Source: Calditrichota bacterium
Lineage (GTDB): Bacteria; CLD3
Length of the DNA: 60,379 bases
NCBI GenBank assembly: GCA_008501735.1
Contig: QQUF01000021.1
Span: 1-60,379, forward strand
Direction: 5' to 3'
The notes under the pieces: generated by a model
The model's database searches: none
Seen by the model: only the letters and a program-made list of their open reading frames with translations
Told to the model about the DNA's origin: nothing
Made by a program: the position numbers and the translations under genes
Part shown: positions 1 through 8,532 of the stretch, piece by piece
Layout: each line of letters opens with the position of its first letter
How positions within the stretch are numbered: position 1 is the stretch's first letter

Positions 1-628
1 CCAAAGTTCCACCTGTGTCAAATTGTTCCCAAGTTGCAGTTATAGCTGTAACATTTGCTGCTGTTGGATGTGTGCCATTTTTGTTACCTGTTACTGTTAC
101 TGCAAAGTCCAAATCTGGTCCTGTAATCGGTGTGTCGTCAAAGTATAAAGTATCCATCAAAACTGGAGGTGCTTGACCACTCATTGTTGTCGTTGGGATT
201 ACAAAATCACCTGTTTGACCATTGTTCTCAGTTGTTAGAAATTGTGTCTGTGTTACAAAAGTTGGGTCATTCAGATTTATTTCAAATCTGAAAAAAGTAT
301 TAAAAACTGCTGGAGAAAAGATTAATGCTCCACCAAAATTGGCTAAATTGAATGTCAAATCTCCTGTGGCTTCAATATAATTGAAACCTGAAGTTCCTCC
401 TGAAGTTGTCGGAACATCAGGACCTGCTGTAAAACTCTGAAACGGATTTCCACCTGTCAAAGATGAATAAGTTCCTGTGATGTCAACAATACTCGCTTCA
501 GGTAAAAATCCTCCATTACTCTGTCCCGATACATTCACTCGCATTGCTACAAATGTCTGTGAGTAAGCTAATTGGGTTAAAAAAACAGTTAACCCCAGAA
601 CGGATAACTTAAATGAAATATGTTTCAT
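1..628 (-). CDS. Secreted hypothetical protein, C-terminus cut off by window edge
   Basis: An open frame runs from ATG at 628 off the left edge of the window (about 209 codons visible). The start is supported by an AGAGGAAAC ribosome-binding site 4 bases upstream. The N-terminus (MKHISFKLSVLGLTVFLTQ, cleavage near AYSQ) is a clear signal peptide. The rest is Thr/Gly/Asn-rich and predicted beta, with no motif I recognise, so it resembles an extracellular or surface protein of the type carrying a C-terminal sorting domain, but that end is outside the window. No function can be assigned. Sure that it is coding, unsure of its role. Confidence 0.8.
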   Translation of the reverse strand, partial: MKHISFKLSVLGLTVFLTQLAYSQTFVAMRVNVSGQSNGGFLPEASIVDITGTYSSLTGGNPFQSFTAGPDVPTTSGGTSGFNYIEATGDLTFNLANFGGALIFSPAVFNTFFRFEINLNDPTFVTQTQFLTTENNGQTGDFVIPTTTMSGQAPPVLMDTLYFDDTPITGPDLDFAVTVTGNKNGTHPTAANVTAITATWEQFDTGGTL

Positions 629-770
629 TTGTTTCCTCTCGTTTAATTCTAAATTAAAATATTTTAGTAAAGCAAAATTAGTACCATACTATTTAAGTAT
701 AGATTTTTAAAACTAACAAACTTGAGATAGAAGTCAAATAAAAAATGACCTAAATATCATTTTAAAGAAT

Positions 771-1475
771 CTAAAACAACATTTCTCTTAGTCTCTTACT
801 TCCTGAACGACTACAAATTATCTTTTCTTGGTTAGTAACGGTTATACAAATCTTCCCATTGTCAATTGTCTGAAAGTTTACACATTTTTCTAAATTGATA
901 ACAAATGAGCGATGAACCCTGAGAAAATTTTGTTTAGGAAGGTTAGACTCGGCTTGTGATAAATTTTTAGAAAGCAAAAATTCATCATTTTCGGTTACTA
1001 CTTTTGTGTAGTCATTTTCAGCTTCTAAATACAAAATCTCAGAAACCTTTAAAAACTTTAATGAACTTCCACTTCGGATAAAAATCTTATCTTTCACCCT
1101 TCCTGAAGGTTTTATTTCAAAAACCTTAACAATTCTCTCAACAGCTTTGCAAAATCTTTCTTCGTCAAATGGTTTAAGTAAGTAATCTAAAGCATTCTTC
1201 TCAAATGCTTTGACAGCAAACTCGTCATAGGCTGTTGTAAAAATTATTTTTGGTAAATTTGTAATATCTTCTAGAACTTCAAAGCCATCTTTACCAGGCA
1301 TTTGGATATCAAGAAACACTAAATCTGGATTTAGCAAGTTTATCTTTTTAACTGCTTCAACTCCATTTTGGCATTCATCAATGATTTCAATTTGTGAAAC
1401 TGATTCGCAAAATTCTTTGATAAGTTGACGGGCTAAAGGTTCATCATCAATGATGATTGTTTTGATTTTTTGCAT
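771..1475 (-). CDS. LytTR-family response regulator
   Basis: A 234-aa two-component response regulator. Residues 1-120 form a receiver domain with the acidic pair D10/D11, phospho-acceptor D56 in FLDIQMPG, and a conserved lysine in LLKPF. Residues from about 135 to the end are a LytTR DNA-binding domain (VSEILYLEAENDYTKV, NFLRVHRSFVIN). By family knowledge it is phosphorylated by a membrane histidine kinase of the LytS type and activates transcription, often of envelope genes. No kinase is visible nearby, so it is an orphan here. Its start codon lies about 5 bases beyond the T-run of the upstream gene's terminator and has no clear SD, so expression may depend on read-through. Confidence 0.93.
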   Translation of the reverse strand: MQKIKTIIIDDEPLARQLIKEFCESVSQIEIIDECQNGVEAVKKINLLNPDLVFLDIQMPGKDGFEVLEDITNLPKIIFTTAYDEFAVKAFEKNALDYLLKPFDEERFCKAVERIVKVFEIKPSGRVKDKIFIRSGSSLKFLKVSEILYLEAENDYTKVVTENDEFLLSKNLSQAESNLPKQNFLRVHRSFVINLEKCVNFQTIDNGKICITVTNQEKIICSRSGSKRLREMLF

Positions 1476-1483
1476 AAATAAAA

Positions 1484-1508
1484 AAGGCTCTGCTTTACAC
1501 AGAGCCTT
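1484..1508 (-). terminator. Intrinsic terminator after the TPR gene
   Basis: AAGGCTCTG (1484-1492) pairs perfectly with CAGAGCCTT (1500-1508) around a 7-nt loop. On the minus strand the stem is followed by a run of T broken by one A. It ends the 1525-2580 transcript just before the LytTR start codon. Confidence 0.85.
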
Positions 1509-1524
1509 CTAAAAACATTTTCAA

Positions 1525-2580
1525 CTAATTTTGTTCTAATGAAGGGTCATTTGTTACTTTAATTCCCCATTCTGCAACAGATTTCCAAATTCCATCTTCC
1601 GCACAAGCATTAAAATTTTCAATTGCTTGTGATTTTTTGCCTAATTTTCTGTTTGCTTCTCCAAGCTCACAATAACATTCAGCTTTTCTTTTTGATTTTC
1701 CTTTGAGAGCTTGACTACCTGCATTCAAAGCATTTTGGTGTTGCCCCAAAGCATTATAGGCTTTTGCGAGTCCAACGTTTGCATCTGCTTTATATCGGCC
1801 TCTCTTAGAAGCAATTTTATAGGCTTCAATTGCCTTTGAAAATTGTTTCACAATTTCATTTGCAACTCCTAGATTGTAAGCAGCAGTTGTACTTTTAGGG
1901 TCAACTCTGAGTGCAGATTCAAAACTTGAAATAGCTTTTTGAACATTTGAATCTCCGCCACGACTCATATACACTTCACCTTTTCCAATATAAGCATTGT
2001 CGTTTGCTTGTGCTGCAATTGACATATCGTAGTTTTCAATTGCTTTACCGTATTCTTCTTGTTTTTTGTAAACATTTCCAATTGCATTGTAGGCTTTTGA
2101 TCTTATTGAAGCATTCTCTGTGTGTTGGATTGCACTTTGATAATTAGTCAAAGCTCCATCATTATCACCAAGAACTCCATAACATTGACCAGCTAAGTAA
2201 TAGGCTTTGTCAAAGTCAGGTAAAATTTTAACAGCTTCTTCTAATTCAGCAATTGCTTCGGTGTATCTTTTTTGTTTCATCAAACCTAAGCCACTGTTGT
2301 ATTTTCTTTTCGCTTCACCTTCTGCATTGACGATTTTTCTTAAATCGCTAATTTTTTGCTTTTCGGTTTCGATTTCCGCTTTTTTAGTTTCGTACTCTTC
2401 TTGAGTAACTGCTCCAGATTGAGAATCTGCTGCAAGGTCAGTAATTTTTTTGTTTAAGGATTCTGTTCTTTTTTTGATTTCTGCTTGGATTTGGTCAAGG
2501 TTTTTGCCGTCTTGAGCAAAGAGACTTGTTGAAAGTGCAAAAGTCAAACCGACCAAAATTAAGATTTTTTGTAACTTCAT
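1525..2580 (-). CDS. Periplasmic TPR-repeat protein
   Basis: A 351-aa protein with a signal peptide (cleavage after SLFA) and an SD of AGAGGA upstream of the ATG. Residues 28-95 are charged and predicted coiled coil (many E/K/Q). From about residue 96 there are six to seven tetratricopeptide repeats (for example RYTEAIAELEEAVKILPDFDKAYYLAG). TPR arrays are protein-protein scaffolds, and this one would act in the periplasm or on the inner leaflet of the outer membrane. A well-formed terminator follows it, and a small barrel protein is encoded upstream. The partner is unknown. Confidence 0.88.
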   Translation of the reverse strand: MKLQKILILVGLTFALSTSLFAQDGKNLDQIQAEIKKRTESLNKKITDLAADSQSGAVTQEEYETKKAEIETEKQKISDLRKIVNAEGEAKRKYNSGLGLMKQKRYTEAIAELEEAVKILPDFDKAYYLAGQCYGVLGDNDGALTNYQSAIQHTENASIRSKAYNAIGNVYKKQEEYGKAIENYDMSIAAQANDNAYIGKGEVYMSRGGDSNVQKAISSFESALRVDPKSTTAAYNLGVANEIVKQFSKAIEAYKIASKRGRYKADANVGLAKAYNALGQHQNALNAGSQALKGKSKRKAECYCELGEANRKLGKKSQAIENFNACAEDGIWKSVAEWGIKVTNDPSLEQN

Positions 2581-2613
2581 TTTTTTCCTCTGAGTTTATT
2601 TTATTTTCTTTTT

Positions 2614-3120
2614 CTACTTTACGTAATAAATAATGTTTAGAGCCGAGTACTGACGAAAACCTTTAAATGTATCGTATGCGTCTTTTGTGAAATCAAATTC
2701 AAGGTAAGGTGCAAAAGTTAACCCAAAACTTAAATCTTCAATTACAAAATATTCGAACCCAAAAGATGGTGCAACTTTTAAAATAAATTCAGTTTCTTTA
2801 TCACTTGACCTATGGATTCTAACACTGCTTCCTACACTTGCTCCGACAAAGCCATAAATTTTTTCACTTTTTTTTATCTTTTGGGCAAAAGTCAAATTTG
2901 GCTCAAGAGTCAAAGTCTTATTGTTTGCACTTTGATTTGACAAATTAAAATCCAATGCAAAATCAATAATTTTATTTTCTTGGTTAACTCGTAAAATGTA
3001 ATTTTGAGGTACACTACTTTCAGTATTTAAAGCAGAAATCCCCAAACCTATTTTACTCTGGGCAAAAACTCCAACTGAAATTGTCAAAGTTAAACCTAAA
3101 GTCATTAAGTTTTTTTGCAA
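2614..3120 (-). CDS. Small outer-membrane beta-barrel protein
   Basis: A 168-aa protein. The TTG at 3120 is chosen because AGAGG sits 7 bases upstream; the first ATG (3105) would leave the SD 22 bases away. A signal peptide (VGVFAQ) is followed by alternating hydrophobic/polar strands with aromatic girdle residues (FGFEYFVIEDLSFGLTFAP) and a terminal aromatic-containing strand (SALNIIYYVK), which is the pattern of an 8-stranded barrel of the OmpX/OprF class. The function (adhesion, structure or none) is not visible. It lies between a TPR gene and pgeF on the same strand. Confidence 0.75.
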   Translation of the reverse strand: MQKNLMTLGLTLTISVGVFAQSKIGLGISALNTESSVPQNYILRVNQENKIIDFALDFNLSNQSANNKTLTLEPNLTFAQKIKKSEKIYGFVGASVGSSVRIHRSSDKETEFILKVAPSFGFEYFVIEDLSFGLTFAPYLEFDFTKDAYDTFKGFRQYSALNIIYYVK

Positions 3121-3135
3121 ATTTTACCTCTTTTT

Positions 3136-3897
3136 TTAATCCGAAACAAAACCAATCACACCAAACATTCTTCCTGTTTTCCCTTTGTCTCGTCTGTGAG
3201 AAAAAAATAGTTCTCTTTCCCCAAAAGTACAAAAATTGGAAGTTTCGATGTTTTCCGTTCTAATTCCTGTTTCTTCTAATTGTCTAACAATAATTTTTTC
3301 TAAATCCACAAAGGGTTTAGATTTTCTTTTTATAAATTTTGCCTCAAAATTCTGAGCAACTTCTTCACCTACTTCAAAATTTTCTTGCGAAATTCCAGGT
3401 GTTACAAAAGCCAAAATTTCTGCTCGTTCACAACCAAATTCCGTTACCAGTTTTTGAACTGCTTTCTTAGAAATTTCAGCAACAGTTCCTCGCCAACCTG
3501 AATGAACTCCGCAAACAACTTTCTTTACAGGCTCGTAGAAAAAAATACAGTAACAATCCGCTGCCGTCAAAGTCAAAAATGTGTTCGCTTGGTTTGTAAC
3601 TAATCCATCGCATTCCCTTTGTAAACCGAAGTTTTGCGGGCAAACAATTTTATCTTCGTGAACTTGTCCAGCCAAAACGACTTCGCTTTGCTCAATGCCA
3701 AGTGAAGAAAAAAACAAATTACGATTTTTCAAAACATTTTTCTCTTCATCTTCAACGCTCAAACTTAAATTTAAGTTTGAGAAATCACCTTCACTAAAAC
3801 CACCTTGCTTAGTACTAAAGCCAAATTTAAGTTCGGGAAATTTTGAAAAGATTTCAGATTTAAGAATTTTAAGACCGTTTACTTCTTCAAAGAACAT
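3136..3897 (-). CDS. pgeF: Peptidoglycan editing factor / laccase-domain purine nucleoside phosphorylase (PgeF, YfiH family)
   Basis: A 253-aa protein matching the Cu-oxidase_4 (DUF152) family in length. Visible metal-binding motifs are the histidine in LAGQVHED, the cysteine in TAADCYC, and the histidine in CGVHSGWRGT. Family members remove mis-incorporated L-Ser from UDP-MurNAc-peptides or act on purine nucleosides as phosphorylase/deaminase; the two activities cannot be told apart by sequence. It is cytosolic. It is followed on the same strand by the barrel gene 15 bases away. Other cell-wall genes lie nearby, which suits the editing role, but that is inference. Confidence 0.92.
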   Translation of the reverse strand: MFFEEVNGLKILKSEIFSKFPELKFGFSTKQGGFSEGDFSNLNLSLSVEDEEKNVLKNRNLFFSSLGIEQSEVVLAGQVHEDKIVCPQNFGLQRECDGLVTNQANTFLTLTAADCYCIFFYEPVKKVVCGVHSGWRGTVAEISKKAVQKLVTEFGCERAEILAFVTPGISQENFEVGEEVAQNFEAKFIKRKSKPFVDLEKIIVRQLEETGIRTENIETSNFCTFGERELFFSHRRDKGKTGRMFGVIGFVSD

Positions 3898-3934
3898 TGT
3901 TTTTTAGTTATCATTTTTTTCTGTATTGCAGACT

Positions 3935-5770
3935 TTAGTCATTAATTTTTACAATTTCACCATGTTGGAACTTTAGCACGTGAAGGTAGTCGTTGACATT
4001 ATTTTTAAAACTAAAGTTGTGTTGTCTTCCTTTAAAATTCCTGACATTTTGCAACGCTTCAACAAAATCTTTTCTTCCAGACTGAGCACCTTCAAGAGTT
4101 TCCAAAACCAATTTTGCAGTGTCATAACCATAAAAACTAAGATTGTCCGGAGTTGTTTTCATCGAAACTCGATAATCGTTAATAAATTTATCAGTAAAGA
4201 AATCATTCGTATCCCAAAAATATTCGGAGAAGAAAATCACTCCTTCGGTATAAATTTTATTTTCGTTCAAAAGTCTCTCATCGTACCAGGACTCTGCTCC
4301 AACGACTTTTCCTTGAATGTTTTGAAAAGCGAACTGAGCCAAAACAAAACTTAATTCGTCAGAATAGCAAGGCATAAAAATCGCATCAATTTTTTTGACA
4401 GGAATTTTTAACAAATCGTCTTTTGTTTCCTTGAGCCATCTTGCAAGAACTTCTTGTTTGAGAAATTCTTCGTTAAAGTTAGTTACTTTTCCGTCTTTTA
4501 ACTCAATTCCCAAAGTGTCTTTCATAGCTTGCAAAGTGTCTGTTAGAAGCATTTCAAAACCGATGTTCCGAATTCTCTCAAATTGCTGAGTAAAATCTGT
4601 TGTTCCAGGAGCATACCATTCTTCCGCAATGATTTTTGTTTGGGATTCATTAAGTTTTTCAGAAAAACCTTCGACAATTTTTGAGCCGTAGTTGTCAAGA
4701 GGTGCAAGAATAGCAAAAGTTGAACAACGAAGAGTTTTGACCAAGTAATCCGCAACTATTGAACCGCGATTTTTTAGGTCAGTGTTTGCTTGGAAAATTG
4801 TTTTGCCCAAAGTCGTAATTCCTGACCCTGTTGCCGTTGGCGAAACTATTGGAAAATCGTATTCCGCCGCAATCGCTGCTGCTCCGATAAATTCCTCTGT
4901 TCGAATTGGTCCAACCGCACAAATTACGTCGGAAGAAAGTGCAAATTTTTTCGTGATTTTAATAACGTTCACAAATTCTGAAGCAGTGTCTTCAATTCGC
5001 AAAGCGACATTCAAAGGGCTTTGTTTGATGTATTCGTTAAAAGAAAATTTAATTCCGTCCAGAATTCGATTTCCCATTTCACCGTCAATTCCACTGAGTG
5101 GTAAAATCACGCCAATTTGAATCGGTTTAGAGTCTGAATTTGCGATGAAACTTTGGAGTTCTTTAGCTTCTGCAAAATATTCATCAGGAAGACTTGAAAA
5201 TATTTTTGTCAGTTCTGCTTCTGCTTCTTGAGTTCTTCCTGCGTTAGCAATCTTGCGAATCAGTTGAAAATTAAGGAAAGTTTTTAGGCTGCTCTGCCTT
5301 TGCTCGGAAATGATTTTTCGTAACGAATGTTCAGAAAGATTTGAAATAGAAATTTTTGAAACTAAATCTTTTGCCTCATTGACTTTTGATTGGTCTGAAC
5401 TCTCAGAGACAATTTCAAGTAAGTTTGAAACTGATTCCTTGTAGTGCTCTAATTTATAATTTGTTTTGGCAAGAAGTAAACTTGCATCGTCTTTGTAACG
5501 ACTTTGAGGAAAATCTTTTCTAAAAGTCTCACAAAGTTCTTTTGTTTCGGAATATTTTTTTTGTTGGTAATTCGTCTGTGCTAACAAAAGTGTCGAGCTT
5601 GAAATCAAATCATTTGAACCAGTTCTCAAGACCAATTCAAATTTGTTTTTAGCTGTTAAGTATTTTTGTTTTTGGTAGGCTCTAAGCCCGTCTTGAAAAT
5701 CACTTTTGTAGTCAGCAAATGCGTTACTTGTCAGAAGAAAAAGTAAAGTAAAAAGTAGTTTTTGTTTCAT
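3935..5770 (-). CDS. TPR plus type-1 periplasmic-binding-fold protein, LpoA/LppC-like or amino-acid ABC receptor
   Basis: Starts at ATG 5770 (611 aa), because the signal peptide MKQKLLFTLLFLLTSNAFA begins there; a longer frame to 5818 would overlap the upstream terminator. Residues 20-220 are TPR-like helical repeats (YQKQKYLTAKNKFELVLRT). From about 235 there is a Leu/Ile/Val-binding-protein fold (IGVILPLSGIDGEMGNRILDG, VGPIRTEEFIGAAAIAAEY, ILAPLDNYG). The TPR-then-binding-fold order is that of LpoA, the outer-membrane activator of PBP1A, although the closer sequence match is to ABC receptors. No ABC permease or ATPase is adjacent. There is no lipobox cysteine, unlike LpoA. Confidence 0.8.
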   Translation of the reverse strand: MKQKLLFTLLFLLTSNAFADYKSDFQDGLRAYQKQKYLTAKNKFELVLRTGSNDLISSSTLLLAQTNYQQKKYSETKELCETFRKDFPQSRYKDDASLLLAKTNYKLEHYKESVSNLLEIVSESSDQSKVNEAKDLVSKISISNLSEHSLRKIISEQRQSSLKTFLNFQLIRKIANAGRTQEAEAELTKIFSSLPDEYFAEAKELQSFIANSDSKPIQIGVILPLSGIDGEMGNRILDGIKFSFNEYIKQSPLNVALRIEDTASEFVNVIKITKKFALSSDVICAVGPIRTEEFIGAAAIAAEYDFPIVSPTATGSGITTLGKTIFQANTDLKNRGSIVADYLVKTLRCSTFAILAPLDNYGSKIVEGFSEKLNESQTKIIAEEWYAPGTTDFTQQFERIRNIGFEMLLTDTLQAMKDTLGIELKDGKVTNFNEEFLKQEVLARWLKETKDDLLKIPVKKIDAIFMPCYSDELSFVLAQFAFQNIQGKVVGAESWYDERLLNENKIYTEGVIFFSEYFWDTNDFFTDKFINDYRVSMKTTPDNLSFYGYDTAKLVLETLEGAQSGRKDFVEALQNVRNFKGRQHNFSFKNNVNDYLHVLKFQHGEIVKIND

Positions 5771-5806
5771 TTGAATTTTTAAAATTAATTTTTGGGGCAG
5801 AAAATT

Positions 5807-5835
5807 AAGCGATTCCACTTTTGGTAGAATCGCTT
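5807..5835 (-). terminator. Probable intrinsic terminator after glmS
   Basis: AAGCGATTC (5807-5815) pairs with GAATCGCTT (5827-5835), with a further short CCA/TGG pairing inside. The minus-strand tail is only moderately T-rich (TTAATTTTC). It separates glmS from the gene starting at 5770. Confidence 0.6.
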
Positions 5836-5841
5836 TTAAAT

Positions 5842-7674
5842 TTATTCAACTGTTACACTTTTTGCAAGATTTCTTGGTTGATCAACGTTACAACCTCGCA
5901 TAACAGCAATGTGGTAAGAAAGAAGTTGCAAAGGAATTATCGAAAGCAAAGGAGTCAAGAAACGCAAAGTGTCAGGAATGTAAATTACGTGGTCAGCTTT
6001 GCCCTTTATTGTTTCGTCTCCTTCAGTTGCAATCGCAATTACTTTTCCGTCTCTTGCTTTTACTTCTTCGATATTGCTAATTATTTTCTCGTACATTCCG
6101 TCACGAGTTGCAACAACAACAACTGGCATATTTTTGTCAATCAGAGCAATTGGTCCATGTTTCATTTCTGCAGCAGGATAACCTTCTGCGTGAATGTAAG
6201 AAATCTCCTTGAGTTTGAGAGCTCCTTCAAGTGCAACAGGAAAATTATAACCTCTTCCAAGGTAAAGGAAATTTGAAGCATCTTTGTAATGCTCTGCTAT
6301 TTTGATAATTTCGTTTTCAGTAGTTTCTAAAATCCTTCCGACTTTGTCTGGGATTCTTGAAAGTGCTTTCGCTAAATCTGAACCTTGAATCGAAGACATT
6401 GACTTCATTCTTGCAATCATTATTGTCATCAAACAAAGAACCGTTACTTGCGAAGTGAAAGCCTTTGTCGAAGCAACACCGATTTCAGGTCCTGCATGAA
6501 CGTAAACTCCTGCATCTGTTTCACGAGCAATTGTACTTCCGACAACGTTACAAATTCCGAAGACCGTTGCACCTTTTGTTTTTGCTTCACGAATTGCAGC
6601 AAGTGTGTCAGCAGTTTCACCACTTTGGCTAATTGCAATTACAACATCGTCTTGTTGAATCACAGGTTCTCTGTAACGGAATTCGGAAGCGTACTCAACT
6701 TCAACTGGAATTCTTGTGTATTTTTCCAACATATATTCGCCGAGCAAAGCTGCGTGCCACGAAGTTCCACAAGCAACAAAAATTATTCTTTTGGCATTTC
6801 TAAATTTATCCAAATGGTCTTGAAAACCACCTAATCTCACATTCCCTTCGTCAATCATCAATCTTCCACGCATTGCATCTTTGATTGTTTGTGTTTGCTC
6901 AAAAATCTCTTTTTTCATAAAATGGTCGAAACCACCTTTTTCGATTGCTTCAAGAGTCATATCAAGTTCAAGAACGTCAGGAGTTATTCTTTCAAAATCA
7001 ATATTTAATATGTTAATCGAGTCTTTGGTAAGAATAGCAATTTCATCTTCACCGAGATAAATTACATTTTTCGTGTGAGCAATAATTGCTGAAGGATCAG
7101 AAGCGACAAAATTTCCATCTTCACCGACGCCAACAATAATTGGACTTCCACGACGTGCAACGACAATTTTTTCAGGTTCATTTTCTGCCATTACAGCAAT
7201 TCCGTAAGTGCCACGAATTTCTTTGAGAGATTTTCTTACAGCCTTTTCTAGATTACCTTCATAATTATTCTCAATTAACGAAACCAGAACTTCCGTATCT
7301 GTATCTGTTCTAAAAACAAAACCTTTACCCAAAAGGAACTCACGAATTGCAGCGTAATTTTCAATGATTCCATTGTGAACCAAAACAAATTTTCCGTTTG
7401 AAGAATTATGAGGGTGAGCGTTCAAAGTTGAGGGAACTCCGTGAGTCGCCCATCTTGTATGTCCAATTCCAACAACGTGTTTTTCCAAACCTTTATCTAA
7501 AAGTTTCTCTAATTCTACAATTTTGCCTTTGGCTTTTCTAATTAGAATTTCATTATTTTCATTAAAAAGAGCAACTCCTGACGAATCATAACCTCTGTAT
7601 TCGAGTCGCTTTAAACCATTAATTATCATTGACAGACAAGGTTTTGTTCCAATGTATCCAACTATTCCACACAT
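5842..7674 (-). CDS. glmS: Glutamine--fructose-6-phosphate aminotransferase (isomerising)
   Basis: A 610-aa, full-length GlmS. It converts fructose-6-phosphate and glutamine to glucosamine-6-phosphate, the first step to UDP-GlcNAc for peptidoglycan and LPS. The N-terminal glutaminase domain begins MCGIVGYIG with nucleophile C2 and has YRGYDSSG and HTRWATHG. Two SIS sugar-isomerase domains follow (about 285-420 and 455-595, with ACGTSWHA and SQSGETADT). It ends in LAKSVTVE, the usual catalytic C-tail. It lies 111 bases after the GlmU-like gene on the same strand, so the two probably share expression. I see no glmS ribozyme in the short upstream gap. Confidence 0.98.
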   Translation of the reverse strand: MCGIVGYIGTKPCLSMIINGLKRLEYRGYDSSGVALFNENNEILIRKAKGKIVELEKLLDKGLEKHVVGIGHTRWATHGVPSTLNAHPHNSSNGKFVLVHNGIIENYAAIREFLLGKGFVFRTDTDTEVLVSLIENNYEGNLEKAVRKSLKEIRGTYGIAVMAENEPEKIVVARRGSPIIVGVGEDGNFVASDPSAIIAHTKNVIYLGEDEIAILTKDSINILNIDFERITPDVLELDMTLEAIEKGGFDHFMKKEIFEQTQTIKDAMRGRLMIDEGNVRLGGFQDHLDKFRNAKRIIFVACGTSWHAALLGEYMLEKYTRIPVEVEYASEFRYREPVIQQDDVVIAISQSGETADTLAAIREAKTKGATVFGICNVVGSTIARETDAGVYVHAGPEIGVASTKAFTSQVTVLCLMTIMIARMKSMSSIQGSDLAKALSRIPDKVGRILETTENEIIKIAEHYKDASNFLYLGRGYNFPVALEGALKLKEISYIHAEGYPAAEMKHGPIALIDKNMPVVVVATRDGMYEKIISNIEEVKARDGKVIAIATEGDETIKGKADHVIYIPDTLRFLTPLLSIIPLQLLSYHIAVMRGCNVDQPRNLAKSVTVE

Positions 7675-7784
7675 TTTTTAATGTCCTAAGTTTAAATTTT
7701 GCTTCTGTTATTTTCCGAAGAAAACTAAAGTTTTTCAAGATAAGAAAATATTACTGTTTTGAGTATCCTAAAAAAACAAGCAAT

Positions 7785-8522
7785 TTAGCCTCTTGCCAAA
7801 AAGATTTGTTCAACATTTTTGAGTTGCTCAACGGTATTAATTCCATGAGTTTCGTTAATATCTTTCACAATGTAAGCCGAGACAACTTTGTTTGCTTTTT
7901 TAAAAATTTCTACCGTATCTGTCAAGTAGTATTCATTCTGTGCATTTTCTGATGTCAGCATTCCAAGTGCTTCGGACAAGTCTTTTGCCTTAAAGAAAAA
8001 GATTCCTGAGTTAATCTCTTTAACTTCTAATTCTGCTTCGGAAGCGTCTTTTTGTTCTACAATTTTTTCAACCGAACTGCCCGAATTTCTGATGATTCTT
8101 CCATAACCTGTTGAATCCTCCAAAACTGCAGTCAAAATTGTTGCTGAGGCATCTGTATTTTTGTGAACTTCGTAAAGATTTTGCAAAGTCTCAACTGTGA
8201 TTAAAGGAACATCTCCCAAAAGCACTAAAACATCATTTTCCTCTTCGTCAACAAAATTTTTGGCTTGCATTACTGCGTGACCTGTTCCGAGTTGTTCTTC
8301 TTGAAGTGCATAAAAAACTCCAAACTCTGCGGTTGATTCTTTTACTCTATCAGCTTGGTGACCAATGATTAAAACTATTTTTTCGGAACCCGACTCTTTA
8401 GCTGCTTTAATTACGTGGTGAACAAGTGGTTTTCCAGCCATTTCATTTAGAACTTTTGCCAAGTCCGATTTCATTCTTGTCCCTTTACCTGCTGCCAAAA
8501 TTAGTGTTGTAAAACTTTGCAT
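7785..8522 (-). CDS. GlmU-like UDP-GlcNAc pyrophosphorylase domain protein (uridyltransferase only)
   Basis: A 245-aa nucleotidyltransferase. LILAAGKGTRM plus KVLNEMAGKPLVHHV is the GlmU N-domain signature; QLGTGHAVMQA and LLGDVPLI are the uridine/metal-binding motifs. It would form UDP-GlcNAc from GlcNAc-1-phosphate and UTP in the cytosol. Bifunctional GlmU is about 450 aa and has a left-handed beta-helix acetyltransferase domain at the C-terminus; that domain is wholly absent. The stop is genuine in this sequence, and the next gene starts normally, so this looks like a short form rather than a break. It sits between the phosphatase gene (10 bases upstream) and glmS. Confidence 0.88.
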   Translation of the reverse strand: MQSFTTLILAAGKGTRMKSDLAKVLNEMAGKPLVHHVIKAAKESGSEKIVLIIGHQADRVKESTAEFGVFYALQEEQLGTGHAVMQAKNFVDEEENDVLVLLGDVPLITVETLQNLYEVHKNTDASATILTAVLEDSTGYGRIIRNSGSSVEKIVEQKDASEAELEVKEINSGIFFFKAKDLSEALGMLTSENAQNEYYLTDTVEIFKKANKVVSAYIVKDINETHGINTVEQLKNVEQIFLARG

Positions 8523-8532
8523 AAAATTACCT

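Noticed and set aside
5771-5818. Upstream extension of the LpoA-like protein
   Set aside because: It runs into the glmS terminator, lacks an SD and would place residues before the signal peptide.
5821-6834. Several open frames opposite glmS
   Set aside because: All mirror the glmS coding frame; no domain and no start signal.
7675-7784. glmS ribozyme in the glmS leader
   Set aside because: The gap is only 110 bases and has no ribozyme-like core or strong pairing; these ribozymes are confined mostly to Firmicutes.
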